A stretch of DNA of 64,000 bases from Cladorhizidae sp. MBARI D1340-BT2 (lineage: Eukaryota; Porifera; Demospongiae; Poecilosclerida; Cladorhizidae). The notes under the pieces were generated by a model. The model was not told the DNA's origin, searched no databases, and worked only from the letters and a program-made list of their open reading frames with translations. This document shows positions 10,648-22,610 of this stretch, piece by piece. Location: positions 23,623,989-23,687,988 of the forward strand of contig JAQNBH010000003.1 of NCBI GenBank assembly GCA_028752905.1, written 5' to 3'. A program made the translations under genes and the position numbers. How positions within the stretch are numbered: position 1 is the first letter of the stretch; each line of letters starts with the position of its first letter.

Positions 10648-12570
10648 TGGCTTGGTACAGTGGCTTTGTACCAGTGGCTTTTGACAGTGGCTTTGGACAG
10701 TGGCTTTTTACAGTTGCTTTGTACCAGTGGTTTTGGACAGTGGTTTTGTACCGTGGCTTTGTACCAGTGGCTTTGGACAGTTACTTTGTACAGTGGCTTT
10801 GTACCAGTGGCTTTGGACAGTCGCTTTGTACAGTGGCTTTGGACAGTAGCTTTGGACAGTGGCTTTGTACAGTGGCTTTGTACCAGTGGCTTTGGACAGT
10901 GGATTGGTACAGTGGCTTTGTACCAGTGGCTTTGGACAGTGACTTGGTACAGTGGTTTGTACCATTGGCTTTGGACAGTGGCTTGTGGCTTTGTACCAGT
11001 GGCTTTGGACATTGGCTTGGTACAGTGGCTTTGTACCAGTGGCTTTGGACAGTGGCTTTGTACAGTGGCTTTGTACCAGTGGCTTTGGACAGTGGATTGG
11101 TACAGTGGCTTTGTACCAGTGGCTTGGGACAGTGGCTTGGGACAGTGGCTTTGTACGAGTGGCTTTGGTCAGTGGCTTGGGACAGTGGCTTCGTACCAGT
11201 GGCTTTGGACAGTGGCTTGTGAGAGTGGATTTGTACCAGTAGCTTTGGACAGTGGCTTGGCACAGTGGCTTTGTACCAGTGGCTTTGGTCAGTGGCTTGG
11301 GACAGTGGCTTTGTACGGGTGGCTTTGGACAGTGGCTTTGGACAGTGGCTTTGTACCAGTGTCTTTGGACAGTAGCTTGGTGCAGTGGCTTTGTACCACT
11401 GGCTTTGGACAGTGGCTTGGTACAATGGCTTTGTACCAGCGGCTTTGGACAGTAGCTTAGTACAGTGACTTACCAGTGACTTTGGACAGTGGCTTGGTAC
11501 AGTGGCTTTTTACCAGTGGCTTTGGACAGTGGCTTGGTATGGTGGCTTTGTATCAGTGGCTTTGTACATTGGCTTGGGACAGTGGCTTTGTACCTGTGGC
11601 TTTGGACAGTGGCTTGGGACAGTGGCTTTGTATACCAGTGGCTTTGTACAGTGGCTTGGGACAGTGGCTTTGTACCAGTGATTTTGGACAGTGGCTTAGG
11701 ACAGTCGCTTAGTACCAGTGGCTCTTGGGACAGTGGCTTTGCACCAGTGGCTTTGGACAGTGGTTTGGGACAGTGGCTTTGTACCAGTGGCTTTGGAGGG
11801 TGGCTTGGGACAGTGGCTTTGTACCAGTGGCTTTGGACATTGGCTTGGGACAGTGGCTTTGTAACAGTGATTTTGGACAGTAGCTTGGGACAGTGGCTTT
11901 GTACCATTGGCTTTGGACAGTGGCTTGGGACAGTGGCTTTGAACCACTGGCTTTGGACAGTGGCTTGGTAGAGTGGCTTTGTACCAGTGGCTTTGGACAG
12001 TAGCTTGGTACAGTGGCTTACCAGTGGCTTTGGACAGTGGCTTGGTACAGTGGCTTTTTAGCAGTGGCTTTGGACAGTGGCTTAGTACAGTTGCTTTGTA
12101 CCAGTGGCTTTGTACAGTGGCTTTGGACAGTGGCTTTGTACCAGTGGCTTTGGACAGTGGCTTGGGACAGTGGCTTTGTACCAGTGGCTTTGGACAGTGG
12201 CTTGGGACAGTGGCTTTGTACCAGTGGCTTTGGACAGTGGCTTGGGACAGTCGCTTTGTACCAGTGGCTTTGGACAGTGGCTTGGGACAGTGGCTTTTTA
12301 CAGTTGCTTTGTACCAGTGGTTTTGGATAGTGGCTTTGTACCGTGGCTTTGTACCAGTGGCTTTGGACAGTGGCTTGGGACAGTGTCTTCATACCAGTGG
12401 CTTTGGTCAGTGGCTTGGGACAGTGTCTTTGTACCAGTGGCTTTGGACAGTGGCTTGGGACAGTGGCTTTGTACCAGTGGCTTTGGACAGTGGCTTGGGA
12501 CAGTGGCTTTGTACCAGTGGCTTTGGACAGTGGCTTGGGACAGTGGCTTTGTACCAGTGGCTTTGGACAG
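10648..12570. repeat. 40-bp trimer array between blocks 4 and 5
   Basis: Counterpart of 3556-5198: post-block segment, GTACGAGTGG (about 11154), GTACGGGTGG (11313), GTGGCTCTTGGGA (about 11720), GGCTTACCAG (about 12016). The breakpoint of the 3258-bp-offset duplication lies at 12343, after which the pre-block trimers recur and lead into block 5. Confidence 0.88.
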
Positions 12571-12643
12571 AGCCCTAGCCCTAGCTCTAGCCCTAGCCCC
12601 ACCCCAGCCCTAGCCCTAGCCCTAGCCCTAGCCCTAGTCCTAG
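12571..12643. repeat. Telomere-like GCCCTA block 5 (73 bp)
   Basis: Identical copy of block 3, placed 3258 bp downstream of it by the recent duplication; 11-mer GCCCCACCCCA. Confidence 0.88.
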
Positions 12644-13832
12644 TGGCTTGGTACAGTGGCTTTGTACCAGTGGCTTTTGACAGTGGCTTTGGACAGTGGC
12701 TTTTTACAGTTGCTTTGTACCAGTGGTTTTGGACAGTGGCTTTGTACCGTGGCTTTGTACCAGTGGCTTTGGACAGTTACTTTGTACAGTGGCTTTGTAC
12801 CAGTGGCTTTGGACAGTCGCTTTGTACAGTGGCTTTGGACAGTAGCTTTGGACAGTGGCTTTGTACAGTGGCTTTGTACCAGTGGCTTTGGACAGTGGAT
12901 TGGTACAGTGGCTTTGTACCAGTGGCTTTGGACAGTGGCTTGTGGCTTTGTACCAGTGGCTTTGGACATTGGCTTGGTACAGTGGCTTTGTACCAGTGGC
13001 TTTGGACAGTGGCTTTGTACAGTGGCTTTGTACCAGTGGCTTTGGACAGTGGATTGGTACAGTGGCTTTGTACCAGTGGCTTGGGACAGTGGCTTGGTAC
13101 AGTGGCTTTGTACCAGTGGCTTTGGTCAGTGGCTTGGGACAGTGGCTTCGTACCAGTGGCTTTGGACAGTGGCTTGTGAGAGTGGATTTGTACCAGTAGC
13201 TTTGGACAGTGGCTTGGGACAGTGGCTTTGTACCAGTGGCTTTGGTCAGTGGCTTGGGACAGTGGCTTTGTACCAGTGGCTTTGGACAGTGGCTTTGGAC
13301 AGTGGCTTTGTACAAGTGGCTTTGGACAGTGGCTTGGGACAGTGGCTTTGTACCAGTGGCTTTGGTCAGTGGGTTTGGACAGTGGCTTTGTACCAGTGGC
13401 TTTGGTCAGTGGGTTTGGACAGTGGCTTTGTACCAGTGGCTTTGGACAGTGGGTTGGGAAAGTGGCTTTGTACCAGTGGCTTTGGACAGTGGCTTGGGAC
13501 AGTGTCTTTGTACCAGTGGCTTTGGACAGTGGCTTGGGACAGTGGCTTTGTACCAGTGGCTTTGGACAGTGGGTACCAGTGGCTTTGGACAGTGGCTTGG
13601 GACAGTGGCTTTGTACCAGTGGCTTTGGACAGTGGCTTGGGACAGTGTCTTCATACCAGTGGCTTTGGTCAATGGCTTGGGACAGTGTCTTTGTACCAGT
13701 GGCTTTGGACAGTGGCTTGGGACAGTGGCTTTGTACCAGTGGCTTTGGACAGTGGCTTGGGACAGTGGCTTTGTACCAGTGGCTTTGGACAGTGGCTTGG
13801 GACAGTGGCTTTGTACCAGTGGCTTTGGACAG
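12644..13832. repeat. Post-block segment plus trimer array
   Basis: Second copy, apparently identical, of 9386-10574 through the 3258-bp-offset duplication. Confidence 0.88.
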
Positions 13833-13905
13833 AGCCCTAGCCCTAGCTCTAGCCCTAGCTCCACCCCAGCCCTAGCCCTAGCCCTAGCCCTAGCCCTAGT
13901 CCTAG
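13833..13905. repeat. Telomere-like GCCCTA block 6 (73 bp)
   Basis: Identical copy of block 4 with the 11-mer GCTCCACCCCA; 1262 bp after block 5. Confidence 0.88.
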
Positions 13906-16900
13906 TGGCTTGGTACAGTGGCTTTGTACCAGTGGCTTTTGACAGTGGCTTTGGACAGTGGCTTTTTACAGTTGCTTTGTACCAGTGGTTTTGGACAGTG
14001 GTTTTGTACCGTGGCTTTGTACCAGTGGCTTTGGACAGTTACTTTGTACAGTGGCTTTGTACCAGTGGCTTTGGACAGTCGCTTTGTACAGTGGCTTTGG
14101 ACAGTAGCTTTGGACAGTGGCTTTGTACAGTGGCTTTGTACCAGTGGCTTTGGACAGTGGATTGGTACAGTGGCTTTGTACCAGTGGCTTTGGACAGTGA
14201 CTTGGTACAGTGGTTTGTACCATTGGCTTTGGACAGTGGCTTGTGGCTTTGTACCAGTGGCTTTGGACATTGGCTTGGTACAGTGGCTTTGTACCAGTGG
14301 CTTTGGACAGTGGCTTTGTACAGTGGCTTTGTACCAGTGGCTTTGGACAGTGGATTGGTACAGTGGCTTTGTACCAGTGGCTTGGGACAGTGGCTTGGGA
14401 CAGTGGCTTTGTACGAGTGGCTTTGGTCAGTGGCTTGGGACAGTGGCTTCGTACCAGTGGCTTTGGACAGTGGCTTGTGAGAGTGGATTTGTACCAGTAG
14501 CTTTGGACAGTGGCTTGGCACAGTGGCTTTGTACCAGTGGCTTTGGTCAGTGGCTTGGGACAGTGGCTTTGTACGGGTGGCTTTGGACAGTGGCTTTGGA
14601 CAGTGGCTTTGTACCAGTGTCTTTGGACAGTAGCTTGGTGCAGTGGCTTTGTACCACTGGCTTTGGACAGTGGCTTGGTACAATGGCTTTGTACCAGCGG
14701 CTTTGGACAGTAGCTTAGTACAGTGACTTACCAGTGACTTTGGACAGTGGCTTGGTACAGTGGCTTTTTACCAGTGGCTTTGGACAGTGGCTTGGTATGG
14801 TGGCTTTGTATCAGTGGCTTTGTACATTGGCTTGGGACAGTGGCTTTGTACCTGTGGCTTTGGACAGTGGCTTGGGACAGTGGCTTTGTATACCAGTGGC
14901 TTTGTACAGTGGCTTGGGACAGTGGCTTTGTACCAGTGATTTTGGACAGTGGCTTAGGACAGTCGCTTAGTACCAGTGGCTCTTGGGACAGTGGCTTTGC
15001 ACCAGTGGCTTTGGACAGTGGTTTGGGACAGTGGCTTTGTACCAGTGGCTTTGGAGGGTGGCTTGGGACAGTGGCTTTGTACCAGTGGCTTTGGACATTG
15101 GCTTGGGACAGTGGCTTTGTAACAGTGATTTTGGACAGTAGCTTGGGACAGTGGCTTTGTACCATTGGCTTTGGACAGTGGCTTGGGACAGTGGCTTTGA
15201 ACCACTGGCTTTGGACAGTGGCTTGGTAGAGTGGCTTTGTACCAGTGGCTTTGGACAGTAGCTTGGTACAGTGGCTTACCAGTGGCTTTGGACAGTGGCT
15301 TGGTACAGTGGCTTTTTAGCAGTGGCTTTGGACAGTGGCTTAGTACAGTTGCTTTGTACCAGTGGCTTTGTACAGTGGCTTTGGACAGTGGCTTTGTACC
15401 AGTGGCTTTGGACAGTGGCTTGGGACAGTGGCTTTGTACCAGTGGCTTTGGACAGTGGCTTGGGACAGTGGCTTTGTACCAGTGGCTTTGGACAGTGGCT
15501 TGGGACAGTCGCTTTGTACCAGTGGCTTTGGACAGTGGCTTGGGACAGTGGCTTTTTACAGTGTCTTTGTACCAGTGGCTTTGGACAGTCGCTTTGTACA
15601 GTGGCTTTGGACAGTAGCTTTGGACAGTGGCTTTGTACAGTGGCTTTGTACCAGTGGCTTTGGACAGTGGATTGGTACAGTGGCTTTGTACCAGTGGCTT
15701 TGGACAGTGACTTGGTACAGTGGTTTGTACCATTGGCTTTGGACAGTGGCTTGTGGCTTTGTACCAGTGGCTTTGGACATTGGCTTGGTACAGTGGCTTT
15801 GTACCAGTGGCTTTGGACAGTGGCTTTGTACAGTGGCTTTGTACCAGTGGCTTTGGACAGTGGATTGGTACAGTGGCTTTGTACCAGTGGCTTGGGACAG
15901 TGGCTTGGGACAGTGGCTTTGTACCAGTGGCTTTGGTCAGTGGCTTGGGACAGTGGCTTCGTACCAGTGGCTTTGGACAGTGGCTTGTGAGAGTGGATTT
16001 GTACCAGTAGCTTTGGACAGTGGCTTGGGACAGTGGCTTTGTACCAGTGGCTTTGGTCAGTGGCTTGGGACAGTTGCTTTGTACCAGTGGCTTTGGACAG
16101 TGGCTTTGGACAGTGGCTTTGTACCAGTGTCTTTGGACAGTGGCTTGGTGCAGTGGCTTTGTACCACTGGCTTTGGACAGTGGCTTGGTACAATGGCTTT
16201 GTACCAGCGGCTTTGGACAGTAGCTTGGTACAGTGACTTACCAGTGACTTTGGACAGTGGCTTGGTACAGTGGCTTTTTACCAGTGGCTTTGGACAGTGG
16301 CTTGGTATGGTGGCTTTGTATCAGTGGCTTTGTACATTGGCTTGGGACAGTGGCTTTGTACCTGTGGCTTTGGGCAGTGGCTTGGGACAGTGGCTTTGTA
16401 TACCAGTGGCTTTGTACAGTGGCTTGGTACAGTGGCTTTGAACCAGTGACTTTGGACAGTGGCTTAGGACAGTCGGTTTGTACCAGTGGCTCTTGGGACA
16501 GTGGCTTTGCACCAGTGGCTTTGGACAGTGGTTTGGGACAGTGGCTTTGTACCAGTGGCTTTGGAGAGTGGCTTGGGACAGTGGCTTTGTACCAGTGGCT
16601 TTGGACATTGGCTTGGGACAGTGGCTTTGTAACAGTGATTTTGGACAGTAGCTTGGGACAGTGGCTTTGTACCATTGGCTTTAGACAGTGGCTTGGGACA
16701 GTGGCTTTGAACCACTGGCTTTGGACAGTGGCTTGGTACAGTGGCTTTGTACCAGTGGCTTTGGACAGTAGCTTGGTACAGTGGCTTACCAGTGGCTTTG
16801 GACAGTGGCTTGGTACAGTGGCTTTTTACCAGTGGCTTTGGACAGTGGCTTAGTACAGTTGCTTTGTACCAGTGGCTTTGTACAGTGGCTTTGGACAGTG

Positions 16901-19900
16901 GCTTTGTACCAGTGGCTTTGGACAGTGGCTTGGGACAGTGGCTTTGTACCAGTGGCTTTGGACAGTGGCTTGGGACAGTGGCTTTGTACCAGTGGCTTTG
17001 GACAGTGGCTTGGGACAGTCGCTTTGTACCAGTGGCTTTGGACAGTGGCTTGGGACAGTGGCTTTGTACCAGTGACTTTGGACAGTGTCTTGGGACAGTG
17101 GCTTTGTACCAGTGGCTTTTGACAGTGACTTTGGACAGTGGCTTTTTACAGTTGCTTTGTACCAATGGCTTTGGACAGTGGCTTTATACCGTGGCTTTGT
17201 ACCAGTGGCTTTGGACAGTTACTTTGTACAGTGGCTTTGTACCAGTGGCTTTGGACAGTCGCTTTGTACAGTGGCTTTGTACCAGTGGCTTTGGACAGTG
17301 GATTTGTACAGTGGCTTTGTACCAGTGGCTTTGGACAGTAACTTTGGACAGTGGCTTTGTACAGTGGCTTTGTACCAGTGGCTTTGGACAGTGGATTGGT
17401 ACAGTGGCTTTGTACCAGTGGCTTTGGATAGTGACTTGGTACAGTGGCTTTGAACCATTGCCTTGGACAGTGGCTTGTGGCTTTGTACCAGTGGCTTTGG
17501 ACATTGGCTTGGGACAGTGGCTTTGTACCAGTGGCTTTGGACAGTGGCTTTGTACAGTGGCTTTGTACCAGTGGCTTTGGACAGTGGATTGGTACAGTGG
17601 CTTTGTACCAGTGGCTTGGGACAGTGGCTTGGGACCGTGGCTTTGTACCAGTGGCTTTGGTCAGTGGCTTGGGACAGTGGCTTTGTACCAGTGGCTTTGG
17701 ACAGTGGCTTGTGAGAGTGGATTTGTACCAGTAGCTTTGGACAGTGGCTTGGGACAGTGGCTTTGTAACAGTGGCTTTGGTCAGTGGCTTGGGACAGTGG
17801 CTTTGTACCAGTGGCTTTGGACAGTGGCTTGGGACAGTGGCTTTGTACCAGTACCTTTGGACAGTGGCTTGAGACAATGACTTTGTACCAGTGGCTTTGG
17901 ACAGTGGCTTGGGACAGTGGCTTTGTACCAGTGGCTTTGGACAGTGGCTTGGGACAGTGGCTCTTTACCAGTGGCTTTGGACAGTGGCTTGGTACGGTGG
18001 CTTTGTACCAGTGGCTTTGTACAGTGGCTTGGGACAGTGGCTTTGTACCTGTGGCTTTGGACAGTGGCTTGGGACAGTGGCTTTGTACCAGTGGCTTTGG
18101 ACAGTGGCTTGGGACAGTGGCTTTGTACCAGTGGCTTTGGACAGTGGCTTAGGACAGTCGCTTTGTACCAGTGGCTCTTGGGACATGGCTTTGTACCACT
18201 GGCTTTGGACAGTAACTTGGGACAGTGGCTTTGCACCAGTGGCTTTGGACAGTGGTTTGGCACAGTAGCTTTGAGCCAGTGGCTTTGGAGAGTGGCTTGG
18301 GACAGTGGCTTTGTACCAGTGGCTTTGGACATTGGCTTGGGGCAGTGGCTTTGTAACAGTGATTTTGGACAGTAGCTTGGACAGTGGCTTTGTACCATTG
18401 GCTTTGGACAGTGGCTTGGGACAGTGGCTTTGAACCAGTGGCTTTGGACAATGGCTTGGTACAGTGGCTTTGTACCAGTGGCTTTGGACAGTAGCTTGGT
18501 ACAGTGGCTTACCAGTGGCTTTGGACAGTGGCTTGGTACAGTGGCTTTTTACCAGTGGCTTTGGACAGTGGCTTGGTACAGTTGCTTTGTACCAGTGGCT
18601 TTGTACAGTGGCTTGGGACAGTGGCTTTGTACCAGTGGCTTTGAACAGTGGCTTGGGACAGTGGCTTTGTACCAGTGGCTTTGGACAGTGGCTTGGGACA
18701 GTGGCTTTGTACCAGTGGCTTTGTACAGTGGCTTGGGACAGTGGCTTTGTACCTGTGGCTTTGGACAGTGGCTTGGGACAGTGGCTTTGTACCAGTGACT
18801 TTGGACAGTGTCTTGGGACAGTGGCTTTGTACCAGTAGCTTTGGACAGTGGCTTGGGACAGTCGCTTTGTACCAGTGGCTCTTGGGACAGTGGCTTTGTA
18901 CCACTGGCTTTGGACAGTGTCTTGGGAAAGTGGCTTTGTACCAGTGGCTTTGGAGAGTGGCTTGGGACAGTGGCTTTGTACCAGTGGCTTTGGACATTGG
19001 CTTGGGACAGTGGCTTTGTAACAGTGATTTTGGGCAGTAGCTTGGGACAGTGACTTTGTACAATTGGCTTTGGACAGTGGCTTGGGACAGTGGCTTTGAA
19101 CCAGTGGCTTTGGACAGTGGCTTGGTACAGTGGCTTTGTACCAGTGTCTTTGGACAGTAGCTTGGTACAGTGGCTTACCAGTGGCTTTGGACAGTGGCTT
19201 GGTATAGTGGCTTTTTACCAGTGGCTTTGGACAGTGGCTTGGTAGAGTTGCTTTTTACCAGTGGCTTTGTACAATGGCTTGGTACAGTGACTTACCAGTG
19301 ACTTCGGACAGTAGCTTGGTACAGTGGCTTTTTACCAGTGGCTTTGGACAGTGGCTTGGGACAGTGGCTTTGTACCAGTAGCTTTGTACAGTGGCTTGGG
19401 ACAGTGGCTTTGTACCTGTGGCTTTGGACAGTGGCTTGGGACAGTGGCATTGTACCAGTGGCTTTGTACAGTGGCTTGGGACAGTGGCTTTGTACCAGTG
19501 GCTTTGGACAGTGGCTTAGGACAGTCGCTTTGTACCAGTGGCTCTTGGGACAGTGGCTTTGTACCACTGGCTTTGGACAGTGTCTTGGGACAGTGGCTTT
19601 GCACCAGTGGCTTTGGACAGTGGTTTGGGACAGTGGCTTTGTACCAGTGGCTTTGGAGAGTGGCTTGGGGCAGTGGCTTTGTACCAGTGGCTTTGGACAT
19701 TGGCTTGGGACAGTGGCTTTGTAACAGTGATTTTGGACAGTTGGTTGGGACAGTGGCTTTGTACCATTGGCTTTGGACAGTGGCTTGGGACAGTGGCTTT
19801 GAACCAGTGGCTTTGGACAGTGGCTTGGTACAGTGGCTTTGTACCAGTGGCTTTGGACAGTAGCTTGGTACAGTGGCTTACCAGTGGCTTTGGACAGTGG

Positions 19901-21323
19901 CTTGGTACAGTGGCTTTTTACCAGTGGCTTTGGACAGTGGCTTGGTACAGTTGCTTTGTACCAGTGGCTTTGTACAGTGGCTTGGGACAGTGGCTTTGTA
20001 CCAGTGGCTTTGGACAGTGGCTTTGTACCAGTGGCTTTGGACAGTGGCTTGGGACAGTGGCTTTGTACCAGTGGCTTTGGACAGTGGCTTGGGACAGTCG
20101 CTTTGTACCAGTGGCTTTGGACAGTGGCATGGGACAGTGGCTTTGTACCAGTGACTTTGGACAGTGGCTTGGGACAGTGGCTTTGTACCAGTGGCTTTGG
20201 ACAGTGGCTTGGGACAGTGGCTTTGTACCAGTGGCTTTGGACAGTTGCTTGGTACAGTGGCTTTGTACCAGTGGCTTTGGACAGTGGCTTGATAGAGTGG
20301 CTTTGTACCAGTGTCTTTGGACAGTGGCTTGGTACAGTGGCTTTGTACCACTGGCTTTGGACAGTGGCTTGGTACAATGGCTTTGTACCAGCGGCTATGG
20401 CCAGTAGCTTGGTACAGTGGCTTTGTACCAATGGCTTTGTACAGTGGCTTAGGACAGTGGTTTTGTAACTGTAACTTTGGACACTGGCTTGGGACAGTGG
20501 CTTTGTACCAGTGGCTTTGGACAGTGGCTTGGGACAGTGGCTTTGTACCAGTGGCTTTGGACAGTGGCTTAGGACAGTCGCTTTGTACCAGTGGCTCTTG
20601 GGACAGTGGCTTTGTACCACTGGCTTTGGACAGTGTTTTGGGACAGTGGCTTTGTACCAGTGGCTTTGGACAGTGGTTTGGGACAGTGGCTTTGTACCAG
20701 TGGCATTGTACAGTGGCTTAAGACAGTGGCTTTGTACCACTGGCTTGGAACAGTGGCTTTGTACCAGTGGCTTTGGACAGTGGCTTGGGACAGTGGCTTT
20801 GTACCAGTGGCTTTGGACAGTAGCTTGGGACAGTGGCTTTGTACCATTGGCTTTGGACAGTGGCTTGGGACAGTGGCTTTGAACCAGTGGCTTTGGACAG
20901 TGGCTTGGGACAGTGGCTTACGACAGCGGCTTTGTACCAGTGGCTTTGGACAGTGGCTTGGGACAGTGGCTTTGTACCAGTGGCTTTGGACAGTGGCTTG
21001 GGACAGTGGCTTTGTACCAGTACCTTTGGACAGTGGCTTGGGACAGTGGCTTTGTACCTGTGGCTTTGGACAGTGGCTTGAGACAATGGCCTTGTACCAG
21101 TGGCTTTGGACAGTGGCTTGGGACAGTGGCTTTGTACCAGTGGCTTTGGACAGTGGCTTGGGACAGTGGCTTTTTACCAGTGGCTTTGGACAGTGGCTTG
21201 GTACGATGGCTTTGTACCAGTGGCTTTGTACAGTGGCTTGGGACAGTGGCTTTGTACCTGTGGCTTTGGACAGTGGCTTGGTACAATGGCTTTGTACCAG
21301 CGGCTTTGGACAGTGGCTTGGTA
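13906..21323. repeat. 40-bp trimer array from block 6 to 13-bp array C
   Basis: To 15562 it is the second copy of 10648-12304. From 15563 to about 16090 it resumes collinearity with 5211-5740. Around 17100-17730 lies a post-block-type segment (CTTTTGACAG, CTTTTTACAGTTGC, CAGTTACTTTG) with no GCCCTA block before it. From 17740 to 21323 there are ordinary trimers with recurring irregular monomers GTGGCTCTTGGGA, GGCTTACCAG, GTAACAGTGATTTTGG and CAGCGGC. No other element is seen. Confidence 0.88.
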
Positions 21324-22610
21324 CAGTGGCTTGGTGCAGTGGCTTGGTGCAGTGGCTTGGTGCAGTGGCTTGGTGCAGTGGCTTGGTGCAGTGGCTTGGT
21401 GCAGTGGCTTGGTGCAGTGGCTTGGTGCAGTGGCTTGGTGCAGTAGCTTGGTGCAGTGGCTTGGTGCAGTGGCTTGGTGCAGTGGCTTGGTGCAGTGGCT
21501 TGGTGCAGTGGCTTTGTGCAGTGGCTTGGTGCAGTGGCTTGGTGCAGTGGCTTGGTGCAGTGGCTTGGTGCTGTGGCTTGGTGCAGTGGCTTGGTGCAGT
21601 GGCTTGGTGCAGTGGCTTGGTGCAGTGGCTTGGTGCAGTGGCTTGGTGCAGTGGCTTGGTGCAGTGGCTTGGTGCAGTGGCTTGGTGCAGTGGCTTGGTG
21701 CAGTGGCTTGGTGCAGTGGCTTGGTGCAGTGGCTTGGTGCAGTGGCTTGTTGCAGTGGCTTGGTGCAGTGGCTTGGTGCAGTGGCTTGGTGCAGTGGCTT
21801 GGTGCAGTGGCTTGGTGCAGTGGCTTGGTGCAGTGGCTTGGTGCAGTGGCTTGGTGCAGTGGCTTGGTGCATTGGCTTGGTGCAGTGACTTGGTGCAGTG
21901 GCTTGGTGCAGTGCCTTGGTGCAGTGGCTTGGTGCAGTGGCTTGGTGCAGTGGCTTGGTGCAGTGGCTTGGTGCAGTGGCTTGGTGCAGTGGCTTGGTGC
22001 AGTGGCTTGGTGCAGTGGCTTGGTGCAGTGGCTTGGTGCAGTGGCTTGGTGCAGTGGCTTGGTGCAGTGGCTTGGTGCAGTGGCTTGGTGCAGTGGCTTG
22101 GTGCAGTGGCTTGGTGAAGTGGCTTGGTGCAGTGGCTTGGTGCAGTGGGTTGGTGCAGTGGCTTGGTGCAGTGGCTTGGTGCAGTGGCTTGGTGCAGTGG
22201 CTTGGTGCAGTGGCTTGGTGCAGTGGCTTGGTGCAGTGGCTTGGTTCAGTGGCTTGGTGCAGTGGCTTGGTGCAGTGACTTGGTGCAGTGGCTTGGTGCA
22301 GTGGCTTGGTGCAGTGGCTTGGTGCAGTGGCTAGGTGCGTTGGCTTGGTGCAGAGGCTTGGTGCAGTGGATTTGTGCAGTGGCTTTGTGCAGTGGCTTGG
22401 TGCAGTGGCTTGGTGCAGTGGCTTTGTGCAGTGGCTTGGTGCAGTGGCTTGGTGCAGTGGCTTGGTGCAGTGGCTTGGTGCAGTGGCTTGGTGCAGTGGC
22501 TTGGTGCAGTGGCTTGGTACAGTGGCTTGGTGCAGTGGCTAGGTGCAGTGGCTTGGTGCAGTGGCTTGGTGCAGTGGCTTGGTGCAGTGGTTTGGTGCAG
22601 TGGCTTGGTG
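21324..22610. repeat. 13-bp array C (CAGTGGCTTGGTG), 99 units
   Basis: 1287 bp, exactly 99 x 13, so with no net indel. Substitution variants include CATTGGCTTGGTGCAGTGAC (about 21870), CAGTGCC (about 21909), GTGAAGTGG (about 22116), CAGTGGGTTGG (about 22143) and GTGGATTTGTG (about 22366). It ends in the shared GGTGGGA junction (about 22633-22639). This is the longest pure 13-mer run in the window. Confidence 0.95.

Larger units (their letters stand above)
6680..12370. repeat. Segmental duplication of 1-5198
   Basis: The sequence from position 1 (GGCTTGGACAGTGGTTTGG and onwards) restarts at 6680. The offset is 6677 up to the 13-bp array, 7051 just after it, about 7092 at the blocks (2221 to 9312, 3482 to 10574) and 7173 near 12324. 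Each shift is explained by local events: loss of the 132-bp duplication, 39 extra 13-bp-class monomers, one extra 40-bp trimer, and a further ~80 bp. Markers GGCTTTATAAC (251/6928) and GTACGGGTGG (4221/11313) confirm collinearity. Homology with the first copy resumes after 15562 (offset 10351), so the 3258-bp-offset duplication interrupted this copy. Confidence 0.85.
9085..15562. repeat. Near-identical 3.2-kb duplication, offset 3258 bp (9085-12304 / 12343-15562)
   Basis: The two copies agree in every stretch compared, and all shared reading frames on both strands translate identically. Each copy contains two GCCCTA blocks (3 and 4; 5 and 6). The left breakpoint is 9085/12343 (CTTCATACC at 9129 and 12387). 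The right one is about 12304/15562. The 38 bp between the copies (12305-12342) belong to the older post-block segment. Because no base difference was found in about 3.2 kb of an otherwise diverged array, this is either a very recent duplication or an assembly error. Confidence 0.88.

Noticed and set aside
9085..15562. Mobile element insertion to explain the duplicated 3.2-kb segment
   Set aside because: No terminal repeats, no target-site duplication and no coding sequence; the copies are ordinary satellite in tandem.
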